From Dryas octopetala (taxonomy: Eukaryota; Streptophyta; Magnoliopsida; Rosales; Rosaceae), in assembly GCA_963921425.1 (NCBI GenBank), contig OY992839.1:1428501-1492500 (forward strand): DNA of 64,000 nucleotides, written 5' to 3'. The position numbers and the translations under genes are program-made. Positions 46,352 to 59,858 of this stretch are shown here, in pieces; the first letter of the stretch is position 1, and every line of letters starts with the position of its first letter. The notes beneath the pieces were generated by a model. The model saw only the letters and a list, made by a program, of their open reading frames with translations, was not told the DNA's origin and did no database searches.

Positions 46352-49300
46352 AGGGCGGTGAGCTCGCTCTAGCTCCTGTAAATAAGTGCCATGTGGAGAT
46401 GTGTTAGTGTTGTTAGAGTGTATATACAGTGAATAAATTGGTTGGTTGGTAGTCTCAGTCGTTATGAGTATGTTTAGCTTTCTGTGGTTGTGTTACAATA
46501 GACAATCATGGTTGTGGTGAGTCAATGATCTCTGGTTGGTTTCGGAGATGAAAGCTTGTTGGAGAGATGAGGGCATATTATGTGTAAAGTGGTATACACG
46601 GCATGTATGGAACTGACCGAAAATTTTAAGGAGTGGAAGGGAAGTAGTGGTAATGTTATGCTTTTGAGGTGAATACTGAAGTTGAGGAAGCTGAGGGATG
46701 GAACAACCGGCTACTCTCTATCTGTGGAAGTTGAGGGAAACTACATTCTACTTACATATTGAAGTTATGACATTAACTTCTCAATGTAATCTCCTGACAG
46801 ATTTGCTAATTTTCGTTAACCCTTTTAGAATAAGGTTTAGGTCTTTAGCTTCGGTTTCTATGTATATACTGTAGAATGTCTAGGGGTCTATGGATACAGA
46901 ATTCTGTAGGTTTTCTTTTTTAGTTCTTATCTTGCTTCTTCTTTTCCTTGTTTACAGATATAGTGTCCTTATAAATAGTCTAACATTGGTTGGTCACTTT
47001 GTTCCTTAGTTCAGTCATCACTTTTTTCTTTAGGTAGTCTTCTTTCATTAAACTCTTTTGCTTGGTCCGTCATTGCCTGAATTGGCTGCTTCAGATCAAC
47101 AGGTCTTTCCCTTCTTACTCTTTGACTATCTTTTGTTCTTTTAGTTACAATCTGACCTCTCTTACTACACTCTCTTCGAGGGTGTTTTCCCCTTCGCCAT
47201 CTTTTCTGGTTTTTAAGAAGGAAAAGAGGGATGGGGTACTGATTGTTGTTCTTTCCTACTTCTGCTTCGGTGCTTCTTCAGTTTGTAGGGGTCAATCTAT
47301 GTTTCTCTATCCTGTAATGCTTCCTCCCCTGGAAGCACCTAAGGGGGTACCGATTGTTGTTGTTTCCTACTTCTGCTTCAGTGCTTCTTCAGTTTGTAGG
47401 GTCGATCCGTGTTTGTCTGTCCTTTATTGTGTCCTCGGTTGGAGGCACCTGTGAGTTTCCGGTTCTTTTAAGTGAATGGTGCTAGTTGTGGTCTTCATAT
47501 AGCTTTCATCCTTGGAGATCGTTGACATGGCCAAGCCATCAGCAAGGTAATACATTTGCACTGTTCTTTTGTCATTGTGATACATTACATTCTTCTATAG
47601 TTTGATTCAAATACTGATTTTTTGGTATTATATGAAGCAGAGTGAAAGTTGGAAAAGTATCTAGGAGGAGGCCTTTACGTTAGCCGTTGATGTGCCAGCG
47701 ATCTAGTTCTACATATGTGGTAGTTTCTTGAAGAGCCAACTGTAGTTCTTGTATATCATCTCGTGTCTAAGAATGCATGATGTTCGTGTCTGGCTGTTTG
47801 TCCTGTGTACCAGGAGTCTTTTGATCCAGTGGAATCGATATGTAGTTTCGGACTAATATGTGGTCATTCACCTTTTCTATTGTCTATTTAAACTTAGATG
47901 TTAGTCTAGTTATCATCAGTAATTCAGTATTTTGATTTGCAGTTTAATTCTGTTATTAGATACATTGTTGTTATCTTTTTAATTCTAATGGCAACTTGTT
48001 TTCTTGATATTATTGTATGTATGGCCGTGGTTAGCAATCGTTGATAGAAGAAATCAAAGTAAAATTAAGCGCTAGTGCTTGAAAATGCAAATTGCATTGG
48101 TAATTGGGATGTTGAAATGATACTTTTTGAATAGGCAAAAACAAAAACTTTCTTGTTCTAAATTTGTCATGGATAAATAATGAAACATCACTGATCTGTA
48201 TTCTATTAACATACGTCTGATATTATTTTCAAGAGAAAATACCTAGGTGCAAAAATATCTTATTTCTGATTACTAAACAATTTCGTGAATCGAATGACTC
48301 ATGCAATGAGGAAACAGTGTCTCAAAACCCCACATATATTTCTCACAATTAACATTTTAATGTTAGACTTCTAGTAGCCATCCTCTAAGCACCACAATTT
48401 GCTAAGTGGCACCTAACCCAGAAGTATATAGTTGTCTTGAATCTGCATGGACAAGGTCCAAAACTGAGCATATCACGTTAAACTTGATGTTACATGGTCA
48501 AAGTTGGAACATTCAACTCAGAACCAATTGATAATGAATGAACAGGCCATGTATTACATATGTAATGGTAGGTTTTATACATGTAGGATATACTCTTAAG
48601 AACCTTCTCGTACAGACCAAGTGCTTGATGGGTTTTCCATTATTGATTTGTCTCATGAGCAGCATTCGGTGATTTGTGTTTTTAGGCCATTCGACTAGTT
48701 TATGGCAGTCCTGTATTCATTTTGCTTCAGTTTACCACTGCAACTCTGTATTTTTTTTTCCCCTCTTTTTTTAATCATTGCTAGTTTTTTGCCACTCAGC
48801 TACAGAGGGTTCATAATTTTTACTATGGTAGAGGCGTGGAATATGAAAGAAAAACTGGTTGATCATTGATGACTAGTGGTGAATAAATATATTAACATTT
48901 GCATCAAAAGTAGCATTTGACAGGAAACTGGTGTTTGATGGAATGCCAAAGCCAATGGTTCTTTTTGTTGGATCCCTTTACGCAGCCTTTGGCCAGTCCT
49001 TTACCATTTCACTTGGTCTCATCATTAGTTTTGCTCATTTATACTAGCAGTTTTTTCTTTCCCTTTATATTTAACAGGGAAAAGGGTTTGATGATGCAAG
49101 CAGGTTGGTAGTCCTGAAGAAACATACATATAATCCCAGTAAGATTTTTGATATTTAGGACTACCTAAGCAATTTGCATCAAAGTTGCTAACTACTACTA
49201 GTATTTAATTATGTGGGTCATCAAACATCATGTATAGGTCTGGACTCTGGCAAAGAAATTTAAGTTTAGATCTATTCCCTTGAATAATTCCTTTTTTATT

Positions 49301-49655
49301 TAGTAATACACCATCAAATTCATCTTGTACTGAAAGCCAAAAACTGTGGGAAAAGCCTGGGGGCAATCAAATTATAAGTCTTATCAATTAAATAAAATCA
49401 ACTCTACAACCTAGAATATCTCATCCTCTCTTATCTTTATCTGCAGTGGAGAGGGTAAACTAAAAGCCAAAGACAAAATAAAATTTGAGATCTAACAACA
49501 GGTTTTGGTCTCTAAAATCAATCGTCCCCAGGGGATCATAATATTCAAGAATGGGAAAATTGATACTGAAGCAATAATGCACTGGTTATCCTCCTGTAGA
49601 TGCTGAACCTTGAGAAAACTGCGAAACAGGAAGAGAGAAAGAAAGGAGAGAGAAC
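46352..49655. other. Long 3' region and spacer, no second gene seen
   Basis: The PNRC-motif gene's 3' UTR starts here. From 47040 to 47640 there are splice-like sites and a T-rich 130-codon frame containing a repeat, which I do not take as coding. Beyond 47700 the DNA is AT-rich with no family features. The last bases before 49656 should be the 3' UTR of the FLZ gene. Confidence 0.5.
47237..47458 (+). repeat. 111-bp direct tandem repeat, two copies
   Basis: A block with GATTGTTGTT, TTTCCTACTTCTGCTTC and GTGCTTCTTCAGTTTGTAGG occurs at about 47237 and again at about 47348. The copies differ at several sites and in length by a base or so, so the repeat is not very recent and does not keep a reading frame. 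Confidence 0.85.
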
Positions 49656-50752
49656 TCAAGAACAACTCCTCAGAGCTTCATCAAATTCTGTGTTCCCAGC
49701 TTCATCTAAGAGCATTTCTTGGTAGCGGCATTCGCGACTGCAAAAGGCTTTCTCACCTCTGCATGACAGAGTTCAACAATTAGTTCTTGTGAAAGAAGCA
49801 TGTAAAATAAGCCACTATGTTCATCTTCAATAGCATATAAAAATAATGAAAGACTTGGGACTTCAGCACACTACTACATAATTACCAAACATGAAATATC
49901 TATGTACTAGTTCACCCAATGATGAACCATCAAGGCTTGAAGACTTCAATCATTGATGAAAGATTACCTGTAAATGTAAATGTCATTCTTCTGCTCAAGA
50001 TTCTTCTGGCATGTGTAACAGAAGCTAAGGAAATTCTCAGATGCAGAGTTGGACTTATCAGATAAGGTATAGTAGCTTTCCACAATGCAGTTATCAAATA
50101 TGTGGGTTGTTCTTGGATTAGGTCCACGAGAAATCACACATGTGTAATCCTCAGAAAGCTCCATTTCGCTCACTGAGGCACACCCTGTGATAACCTGAGG
50201 AGAATTCTTTGTTTGAATGTCGGATTTGGCAGACCCTTTTGTTGGTAATTGGGAATTCTGATTACTGATCTCAAAATTATCTGGGGATTTGGGAGTCTCA
50301 GTTGGAGAAAGAGAAGAGGCTGCAGGGAAGGGAGGGATTTGAACTCTAAGCTTAGTTCCAAACAGAACCTTCCCATTACTGGGTTTAGAAGTATTCTCTT
50401 CAAAATTTTGGTCATTAAGTGTGTCAACTAGAGCAAGACCAATGCCTTTTGCCTCTGATTTGTCCCAGGAGCGTTTGTTTCCTGATAAATTAACTTTTGG
50501 AAATATGGGTTGGCTTTTATCAAATGAAAATGGGGGGGTTCCAAAAGGAAATGGCTTGGTGTCAAGGATTGAAGTTGGACTTATCAAAGCATCAGTTTCA
50601 GAATGACCCTTTATTGTGAAAGCTCTGAATCTTGGAGAACCAAAGAAAGATGGAACTTTGGTAAAGTTTTGGTGTGTTGGAGATGGTTGAGAGCTGTGAT
50701 CAGCCATTAAAGGTTGCTTGCTGGTCACTGCTCTAGATCTCTTCCTCAGCAT
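49656..50752 (-). CDS. FCS-like zinc finger (FLZ, DUF581) protein
   Basis: Two exons, 50752-49968 and 49758-49656, encode 295 residues. The start MLRKRSRAVTSKQPLMADHS is typical of the longer FLZ proteins. A disordered Ser/Pro-rich stretch follows, and the FLZ finger spans about residues 240-285. Its first half is FLSFCYTCQKNLEQKNDIYI; its second half, across the intron, is GEKAFCSRECRYQEMLLDEA, giving the C-x2-C...FCSxECR signature. FLZ proteins are plant-specific scaffold partners of the SnRK1 energy-sensing kinase. The intron splitting the finger between YIY and RGE is the usual position. Assignment to the FLZ8/FLZ10 group is a guess from the start. Confidence 0.94.
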
Positions 50753-53504
50753 AACTCACTCTTAAGCAAATGATTCTCAGCCCCAGAAAAGTTAAAAAAA
50801 ATTGATCACTGCCAAAGAGGAGAAAAAGAAACAATCAAAGATTGCCGTACGTGTTAGATGCATACAAAATAGGGTGACGCAGAGATGATAACAGAGTTAA
50901 GATATTTGAGAACTTACCCAAAATGAATAGAAAACTCTCACCAAGAAACCACGATTGAATTGCTCTCAAAAACCAACTTTTGGGTTTCAAAAGTAGAAAT
51001 TAAAGGCTCTCTTTTTCTTCAAGAAGCACTAATGCATGGCTCTCCAAGCATAAAAAAATAAATCAACAAAAGCAAAAGTGAACAAAAATAAAATAAAATA
51101 CAGTACTGTTAGAGAAACTCTCTGAAGGGTGTCCTAAATCTCTGTAGCCTCCATGCCAGACTGCTAAAAAACAAGCAGTAAAACAAACAAGTTGGTGTCC
51201 TCAGTTTTCCTTTTTTCTTTCAACATAACAAGACTCAATTTCCCATCATAGCAACCCGCATGCAAGCCATGTGATCAACACAGACATAAGATAGAATAGT
51301 TTGCTTGCAGCCCTGCAATTTACAGCAAAAGAAGTGTCTGTATGTGCCCTGTTGTCTCAGGCAGAATTGGCATAAATGCTTTGTTTACTTCCTATGAAAA
51401 AAGAGCCATCATCACAATCAAGTAAATGAAATATAGAAAGCAAGAAAGAAATATTTATATAAAGCTTTGCTCTCTCCTTCTATGCTTCACTTTTGTGCTA
51501 GTGGGTTTTTTCCCATCCTAGCCATCAAATTCACTTCCTCTTTATTCAGTTTCAATCAGCCAAGAATGTGCAACTTGGCAAACAGAGAAAGTGAAAGATG
51601 AGAAAGAAATGGCCCTCAGTTTTAAAGGGAAGAATTGGGTTTGAGTGTGAAATAAAAAAAGGAAGGCGTGTGCATGAGAATTGGTGGGTTTGACCACACA
51701 GCCTCAGAACCCAGAAATTATGAGTTTTATTTTAATAAATAAAAATTAAAACTCTCTTTCTAAACAGATTAGATCAAAGAGAAATGCTAGTCTTGCTAGA
51801 TTAAATTTGTCCTTCTATAAAAGAGCCTCTCACTCATGGACTCTGGAGCTTTTTTGTCGTCACTTACACTTGGACTTCGTGTTAAAGTCTAACCGTGCAC
51901 ACTGTGCAGTTATGAATGCAGAAATAAACGCACGCACTCATAGGAAATGCTGAGCTCATTGATTGATTTTGATATCCTCTAATCACTATGCACAAATTAT
52001 TGGTGCTGCTGTTCTACCACTCACACCCTTTTACTTACTTAACCTTGGTTTAAGGTTAAAATATATTAGTACTTGTTTAAACTTTGAACTTTGAACCCAA
52101 AATTGTACCATTTTTGGCCCTTTTCAATTAGACAATTTAGACTGTTGAGCTGAAGATGTTTTATGGTAATACTTTAAAAGTTTGATGTGGGTTCTTTTTT
52201 TTTTTTTTTTTACGTCAATAAATAAAAATTGATAATCTCTCTCACATGGGTTGTGGTGAGTTTTTGCATATAAATGTAAGTCTAAAAATGCATAGTTTTG
52301 CCTCTACCCTGCATGCAACTCCCACTGCTTTGAATGTTGTCAGTTATATGTTATTTTTCTGATTTTAGCTTGGGGAGTAGGGACCCCAAGTACAAGAAGT
52401 TTTTCTAGAGGCCACGTGGGCCTGACTCTGTGTCCTTACAACATTGATAACTTGGTCCAAATAATTTTCTATCCTCATTCCTCTGGTTACCTCTCTCTCT
52501 CTCTCTCTCTCTTGAAAATACGATTAGGCTTTGGATAAGGATTAAGGTGTAATTTAAAGCACAAATGCCACCGACTTTGGTAATAAAACTCGTACACTGA
52601 GTCAGCAACTAGAAAGTGCTTTCTAAACACTCTTCTTGTGCTGATGGTCAAAAGTTGACTTATTTTATCTACAATCACATATCATATAGTCTGCTTAATT
52701 AACCGTCGATCACTTTTATTATTTTTAATCTAAGACAATGGATATTCAAATTTAGAACTTATTTAACCGATGAAGAAAAATCTTATTAAATAAAAAGTAA
52801 ATTATTCTAAAATATGTTTTACAATTCTTAATGATAAACAAACTCACTTAAAAGTTAAAATAATGAATAGATCCATTTTGTACAAATAAATTTTAAGTTA
52901 TGTTTTGTTCCGTGTTTTTTACTCCGAGTATTCAGTGAGTTTTTTTATTTATTTTTAAATTGTCACTGTCACACAGTAACAATTTATAGAGAGTTTTTAT
53001 AATTTAAATAACTAATGTCGCACAGTAACAATGATTACTACTGTCAGATAGTGACAATTTGTCGAGCGCTTGACTCATTAAAGTAGACCAACTTGTCACC
53101 GTGTTTTACAGGTGGACCGACTGATCAAGTCATTTTTCATTTTGGACTTAAAAAAAAAAACACTTAAATTAATAGTTAATTGCTATCATAAATCATAAGA
53201 AAAAACCAGTTGATCTTGAGGGGCTTGGGTATGGTGTAATTGAACAAACAAAATTTCATGATAAGACAAATTTTCATATAACAGTCCTATATATTTTATG
53301 TATGTATTTCTCTCCTTACTTAACTTGTCATGTGATATGCGCCATACAAAATAAACCTATATAACAGTTTCATTGAAGTTTTTCTCTTAGATTTACTTGT
53401 CTTTTAGCTCTCAAATAAGTGATAAGTGGGGCCCCGAGAAATAAAAACTGACGTACCCGTGGGGCGGGCCGGCGAGGTCCACTGAGAGTAACGGATTAGG
53501 AAGA
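50753..53504. other. FLZ leader/promoter and AT-rich spacer
   Basis: The first 1.2 kb probably contains the FLZ 5' UTR with one or more introns (a pyrimidine-rich tract lies near 51020). A short (CT)n tract is at about 52490-52513 and T-runs near 52196. No other gene is seen. Confidence 0.5.
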
Positions 53505-53513
53505 AATTTGGAT

Positions 53514-53942
53514 GGAAAATATTTGGGTCACCCCTAGGGGGTACCCCAAGGTCCACCCTCCCCCCGAAAATAACAATTTCGGTAATGCCGGTGCATGATC
53601 GGAACCGTTCACTTTTTAGATCACCTATTATAGATCATCTCTGCAAAAAATCAAATCAATCGGAAATCGTTTGGTTATATAACTGTTGTCAATTAAGTAG
53701 AAAAAATTGATGGTTTTCAATTAAAGAGTGATTTTTTGGCCAAACCGTTAATTTTTTCTATTTAATCAACAACAGTTATATAATTAAACGATTTCCGATT
53801 GAGTTGATTTTTTGCAGAGATAATCTATAATATGTGATGTAAAAAGTGAACGGTTCCGATCATGCGCCGGCATTACCGAAATTGCTATTTTGGGGGAGGG
53901 GTGACCTTGGGGTACCCCCAAGGGGTGACCCAAGTAGTGTCC
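53514..53942. mobile_element. Mutator-type MITE with ~200-bp inverted ends
   Basis: The element is almost one hairpin. Its left half, with TTGGGTCACCCCTAGGGGGT and ATCGGAACCGTTCACTTTTT, is matched by the reversed right half for about 200 bases with scattered differences. Ends begin GG and the flanks are a perfect 9-base duplication, AATTTGGAT, at 53505-53513 and 53943-53951. This fits a non-autonomous Mutator-like element. It carries no protein frame. The long arms could give double-stranded RNA if transcribed. Confidence 0.92.
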
Positions 53943-53951
53943 AATTTGGAT

Positions 53952-56480
53952 TCTTATAAAACAGTTAAGTAGTAACAGCCTAACAGGAACAGTTGGCCAA
54001 AAAAAAAAAAAGAGTGCTAACAGTAACAGAGACGTACAACTACACATCCCAAAGATCCAACTCCTTGCCATTGGTTACGTTAACTGGTAGGGGCCGCTTT
54101 TTAACACCACTCAGACACCATCCCAATGCAGATTGTGGGCCCTGATATGGGCTAATCCTTTCGGCTTTATAATCCGACCCAACTCTTGGGCCCAGTTTTG
54201 ACACTTTGGGGTTGTGACCAAATGTGGGCTCGGCCTTCGGAATTGACACTTTGTACTGTAACCAACAACATCATAAGAGAGTCATATCACGCGCGTGTGG
54301 GAAACAACATTATTTGTATACATGGGTTAGTCTTAGATTATTTCCCCAATAAACCAAAGCACACACAAAAAATAAGACAATGGCAAAGGTTCTTTATGAC
54401 CAAAAAGCTTCCTATCTAGCTTCCTTGTTACACATTTTGATGCTAAACAAGCATACTATTCTACATCTATATCCTCAAGGATTAATATTCATGGTAATCA
54501 CCAATGGGGTGTTTATGTCACCATACTATCCACTTCTTAGGTAACTTTTCAATAAAATTATTCTATTAAATTTGAAATTTTCAAATAGATCACTAACAAG
54601 TTTAAGATGATTTTTGTCTTTGGAAATTATTTGATTTGTTTTTTTTTTTTTGTTATATTGGAAAAAATCGAATCTTGAATCTAGTCTAATTCTAACTCTT
54701 ATCCTATTCACCCTCATCACTTAAATTAATTCTAAGCACTTGAAATACCTAACTTGTTGTTAAACTATGAATTCGACTTACAGTTTAGTGTAATTTTACA
54801 CTCAAGCATTCCTTGTTCAATTTGATAGGTCCTCACCACCAACTACATGTTAAAGAAAGTAGGTGGCATGTATGGCTCCTAGCCTCCTAGTCGTCATGTG
54901 TGGCACACGCGCGGCATCATCCAAGTCAGGAATGGATAACGAACCACTTCAGATGTCTTGATCGCTAGGGTTAAATGCAAAGTGACCCCACTATTGCAAT
55001 CAAACAATTACACGTTGAGGTCGTTTTCATCATGCCAATTGCCAAGTGCCATTACATGATTTCAAACAAGATGATGTTGTCAGACAATAATTTTCGGTGC
55101 AGGAAATAGTAGACCATATTATTGGTCTATTGACCGAGGCACTTGGCCTTTCCTCAATTCCTCAAGGCACTGAAATGTGTCATTCATTATAAGATTAGGA
55201 GGATGGATCATCGTAATGGTTGGCAGCAAGTAGACTGAAATAGACCTTTAATTATCCCATAAAACAAGGATTGAAAACTTAGCTATTGGATTAAGTAAAC
55301 TAATTTACCAAGACATGATTAATATGATATGCCATTGCCCTGTGGGAGGAGAGAAATGAAAGAGGGCAATGAGGTGGAAGAATGGGGTCCAAGTTTGTTT
55401 TAGTGGCGTATTGCATTAGGATAATCAACTTTTTGGTACATGGGATAATCAACTTTTGTTTTTGGTAGTTTAGGAATGATTAGGATAATCAACTTTTTGA
55501 CCAAGGATGAAAGTTGATATAAACTGATAAGCTTGAGGTTTGAGTCCTGAGGGTTGGAAGAAAAGCCAAGTAATTAAGATGGGCCCAGGAATGGATAATT
55601 AATTATAAAATGTTTGAAACACTAGGTGGATGAACATAAAAGTAGACAATTCCCAGACGATGTTTCTTTGGCATTTGTTCCTCTGTTTGGTGAGGGCCTG
55701 TTAAGCTATTGCAATGCCCAATCACTTCAATGGACCATCAAGGACAAGAGACTATTTCCTAAAAGAAAATCTCTAGCCCATTTCGAGGTCATAGTTGAGA
55801 TGAAGAATCCAAGGTTAATTAATCTATTTTCTTAGTTAATTAGTTAATGGGAAGATTGGATGAGTTAAATATTGCAGTGGGTATTAATTGTGGAAGATAT
55901 CTATATATGTTAAATTTAATTTTGAATGGTTTCAGATTGATTCATTTTTCTTCTAATAATCAACATCCGGAATTTAGGCAGGGTTAGGTAGAAAATTTGG
56001 TTTCTAAAATTAAGCTATAATCCAAACCAACCAAATCAGGCCATAGCATAATTAGCATTGATCTTCACCTGTTGATTTTGACCGTATGGCTTTAAAAAGT
56101 TGTAGCCCAGTACCACATAGGTTCCACTCTACTGATAAATCATACAACATTCAACATTCAACATTGTACCAATGGTCCAATACTATTCTATGCAATGTCA
56201 CAGGGGTGAGTTGCACTTATGTCTCACCAGGAAACAAGCATTATACTTAAAAGCAATCTCTTGAATACAACCTATCTGCAATTATCTCAAATTGATTGCA
56301 AATTGCGAAAGTACAGCTTTACTAATATCTTAGAATAATACAACCATTTTCTTACCAAGCTTTAGGAAAAAAAAAAGAATCACTAGGAGTACAAAGAGCT
56401 AAGAGAACTACAAATAGTCAAATTAGGACCAACTCTCAGAACTAGTTTTAAGAGGACCTTTTACCATTGCTGGAATGCCA
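53952..56480. other. Intergenic, no gene recognised
   Basis: The stretch at 54050-54250 has GGGCCC and TGGGCC/GGCCCA-type motifs like a promoter, but no gene can be attached to it. The motif GGATAATCAACTTTT occurs three times at about 55419-55498. The open frame at 55626-55835 shows no known domain. The final part should hold the WDR4 3' UTR. Confidence 0.5.
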
Positions 56481-59400
56481 TCACTGTTTGTTTTTCTTAT
56501 CATTTCTAGTTCTCTTTCGAAATTCTCGTTTCTCTGTAGAGTACTGCTTTTTTATTAACAAATTGCTCATGGATGTTTTCAAAGCCTCAGATGCTGTCAA
56601 GAAAATCTTTTCATCAAAGGACACTCTTCCCTGTAATTTCTCAAGCAATTTCCCACCCCCAGGGATATCATCATCTTCCAAAACAGTTGGTCCATGCTGA
56701 ACAGAATCAGGACTGCTTTCCTTAAAGCCAGAGATAACCCTGACACGGGCCAACGAGGGGAATTGAATATCACGCAAGTTAGAGGCACCAGTTACCATCC
56801 ACAATAATCCCGAGGAAAAGCTAGTCCCCAAGCTTGTAGGAATAAAGGTCTCTCCCTTGATAGAAACCACCTGTTTAAATCACAACAATTGTTAATAGCC
56901 ACTTTGTGCGCTCGTCATGATAAACACATCAGCAATTTTAGCTGGTAGCCATAGTTTATGCTAATGGGGTAGTTAGGACTTAGGATCAAGCTTCAACTTG
57001 TATCTCTGCAATTGGATTATGGCTAAGGGGATTAACAAGGACTAATGACAAAAATCAATGGTAATGTCATACAAGATGAAAGATGTCTAAGGAAAGATTT
57101 TTGTAAAATAAATTCATTTGAAGGTGCTTGATAACAGGAAAATTCTCCTTTGGTGGAGTTGCATTCTTATTGTTAATATTACTTGAGTAATTGAGGTCCT
57201 TACCTTGGCAACATGAAGTGTTTGAGCAGAAATATCACAGCTCAGCAATATTATTCCTTGCAAGCTACAATGAAATATCTTAATGAGATCAAAACGGAGA
57301 ACTCCATTATAAGAGAAGAGAGAGAAAATCCAATAGTTAGGAACTTGCCTTTGGACAGCCACTGCAACAACGGTACTATCCGGGATGGTGCATAAATCAG
57401 TAACAGCAGCATAGCAGTCCTCTTCTATTTCTTTAGACTCTAAAAGTCCTGCCTTCAGAGTGAAATCAAGTAAACAACATGCCAACAGAAATAGCTGAGT
57501 AAATGGTGCATTTTGGTTTCTAAAAGAAATCCTATCAAATAATGGTTCTTCATCTAGCAGATAGAATGGGATATAAAGTTCCCATCAATTCTCTGGCGAC
57601 ATCACTGACTCTCCTCAGGTTGGTGACAAACGCACCTATATCCTTGTGGGAAAAGAATACAAGACCGTTGCACCCCTTGTTAAGTATCAAACTAACAACT
57701 AAACAACTAAACAACATGGTAATATTTTAGGCCAAATAAATATAAATTCATACTTAAAATCTTTCAGATACAATAGAGAGGTCACTGGGAACCCTGAGAA
57801 ACATAGAACAATTGAAATACCTTTCCTCTGATATCACAAGTATCCAGGAGAGACCCTGAAGAAATATCCCATAGGCGAACCTGCCAAAGCAACATGGATT
57901 AATTGCTCTGCAGAACACGAGATGCACCTTGAACCAATTCAAAAGACATGAGTTTTTATGATTACTTACTGTTGAATCACCACTTCCAGATACAAGAAAC
58001 CCCTGGGGGCATTCCTGAGTGCAAACAAAGGCAAGGCAGGAAACAAACCTGCCAATAGATGCATGAAAGAGAAAAGAACTGAATGTCAAGTAACACAAAG
58101 ATTTCTTATACACATAGGCATGTTAGGGCAATCTACTACCATGAAATGGCACCAATATGTTAAGTACCCACATGGTTGATGTGGAATTACAACATTAATA
58201 AGAAACAGAAAGTCCTGTCATTTAATTTGAGTAAAAACTTAGGATATGCAATTGTTTGAAAAAAACTTCTTCATTATACATACATATATATATATATATA
58301 TATAACAAGAAATTCTTCATTATCTATATATTTTCTCCACTGTCGTATAAAGAAGAGATAAAAGTCACTCACTCTGTATGGCCAAGGGAAAAACTTTGTA
58401 TCTCGTGGGCTCCAGCTAAAGGCTTCTTGGGAAACACAGTAACCTGCCAAAAGAGCAAAACCATGTGAATTATGTGCAAGACAATATATCCATTCATCTT
58501 ATTGGATGGGTTGCAATGTTTGATTACTCGAATTTTGAAATCCCGATCAGCACTAACAAAAAACCGTCCATCTGGTGAAAATTCCTGCCAAAATTACAAT
58601 GTTAGGTTTGAAGGATTCAAACATTAATATTCAAAGAAGAAAACAAAGAAAGATCAACAATAGAAAATAACTCACCAGACTTGTTATGATGCTACAATAG
58701 TGAGAAAGCAGCGGTGCTGCCTTCTTATTAACAAAAGCTTGATTTCCATCAAATCCTTCCACATCCACAACCCAAACAACCCCAAATTTGTCAGCAAAGC
58801 AAACATAGGAACCATTGTTGCTTATGGCAACTGCACTCACTCTTTTCTCCGAGCACCTATAACAAAAGTTAGGAAAATATAAGAAACATAGGGAAGAAAG
58901 ACACTTTTAGCACAAGCAGGGTACATGGAAAGTGTCAGTGAAATTATGGTAGCGCAACAAATACAACGTAGATGCAAGTTGAGGGCACACCCCATTTTGT
59001 AGTTCCACCAAAGTTAATTTGAGCACCGTTTTATTGAGTGTTTTCCACACCAGATAAGATGCAATAAGTGGCCTTACAATGCATCAAGTTTTGGATGTTA
59101 GGAAACAAATGTTGTACAAGACCAAGGGCTGGCCTTTTCAGTACTATCGCATGCATATCCATGAAATATCATCCTCAAAATTACCTCCAAGGGTACCCTT
59201 TAAATTTACTACCAATAAAGTCATAGGAGACTTCAACAACTTACACAGTAGTAATGCAGCGCCAAGATTCAGTGGTCCATATATTGACAAGTTTATCATC
59301 ACCAGCAGACACAAAGAGCTTTCCATTTGCACCGTAACTAATGGCTCTTATGGAATCCTTATGAAGAGACCCACCAGAATCATCTACCAAAGAAACCGCA

Positions 59401-59858
59401 CATCCGCCACTGTCAAAGAACCACAACATAAAGTAATTATTTTGTTCAAATTGATTAAGCTTCACATGGACTTACACAGACATTTAACTACAAAAATATA
59501 ATAAGAAACGTATTTTGTTTTTGCTTCCAAGAGAGGTTAAAGTTCAAATTTTGACCAAAGTGACACTATACGGAGACATACAAAATTGTGTTAAAAAACA
59601 AAACTTCGTCCCCTTTAATCTTCATGAACTCAGACTTGAACCGTATTTCAATGAAGCTACTTATTGAATCCGAATCAACAATGAAAACCGAACCAGGCAC
59701 CGAGATTAAGGTAAGATAGCTTACTGGAGGTCGAAGACGCGGAGGTCCGACCCGACGGCGACTGCGACGGAATTCTGGGTCGGGTGGACCGCAATTAGGG
59801 CAGGAGCCACTTCCGTGTCCTTGTTGGTTTCTCCGTGTTCCATCGAAGCGTCCTCCAT
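56481..59858 (-). CDS. WDR4: WDR4/TRM82-like tRNA (guanine-N7)-methyltransferase non-catalytic subunit
   Basis: Ten exons fit on the minus strand: 59858-59725, 59409-59245, 58856-58676, 58584-58528, 58443-58373, 58048-57970, 57880-57821, 57452-57349, 57264-57204 and 56870-56481. Phases agree and give about 433 residues. WD-repeat segments include RAISYGANGKLFVSAGDDKL with VNIW, VSAVAISNNGSYVCFADKFG, FSPDGRFFVSADRDFKIRV, and GFLVSGSGDSTVRLWDISSG. The basic C-terminus (KKQYSTEKREFRKRTRNDKK) matches the plant TRM82 orthologue. With the TRM8/METTL1 catalytic subunit it makes 7-methylguanosine at tRNA position 46. Nine of the junction pairs, eight introns, are GT-AG; the intron 57348-57265 is GC-AG. 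A second in-frame ATG at 59843 could also start translation. Confidence 0.93.
57265..57348 (-). other. GC-AG intron in WDR4
   Basis: The exon 8/9 junction in WDR4 only keeps the conserved VAVQSLQGI reading if the donor is CAAAG/GCAAGT. This is the standard GC donor with near-perfect match to U1 at the other positions; the acceptor is TTGTAG. GC-AG introns are roughly one percent of plant introns. The exact spliced frame (phase 2 to phase 2) supports it. Confidence 0.85.

Noticed and set aside
47062-47454. 130-codon open frame downstream of the PNRC-motif gene
   Set aside because: T-rich codon use, a tandem repeat that does not preserve frame, and no known domain; more likely untranslated sequence.
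57542-57670. Extra WDR4 exon in the intron between 57821 and 57452 (minus-strand frame with FVTNLRRVSDVARELMGTLY)
   Set aside because: The known plant TRM82 sequence runs directly from the WDISSG exon to the exon with AVTDLCTIPDS, and both flanking phases already agree. Chance or cryptic sequence is the simpler view.
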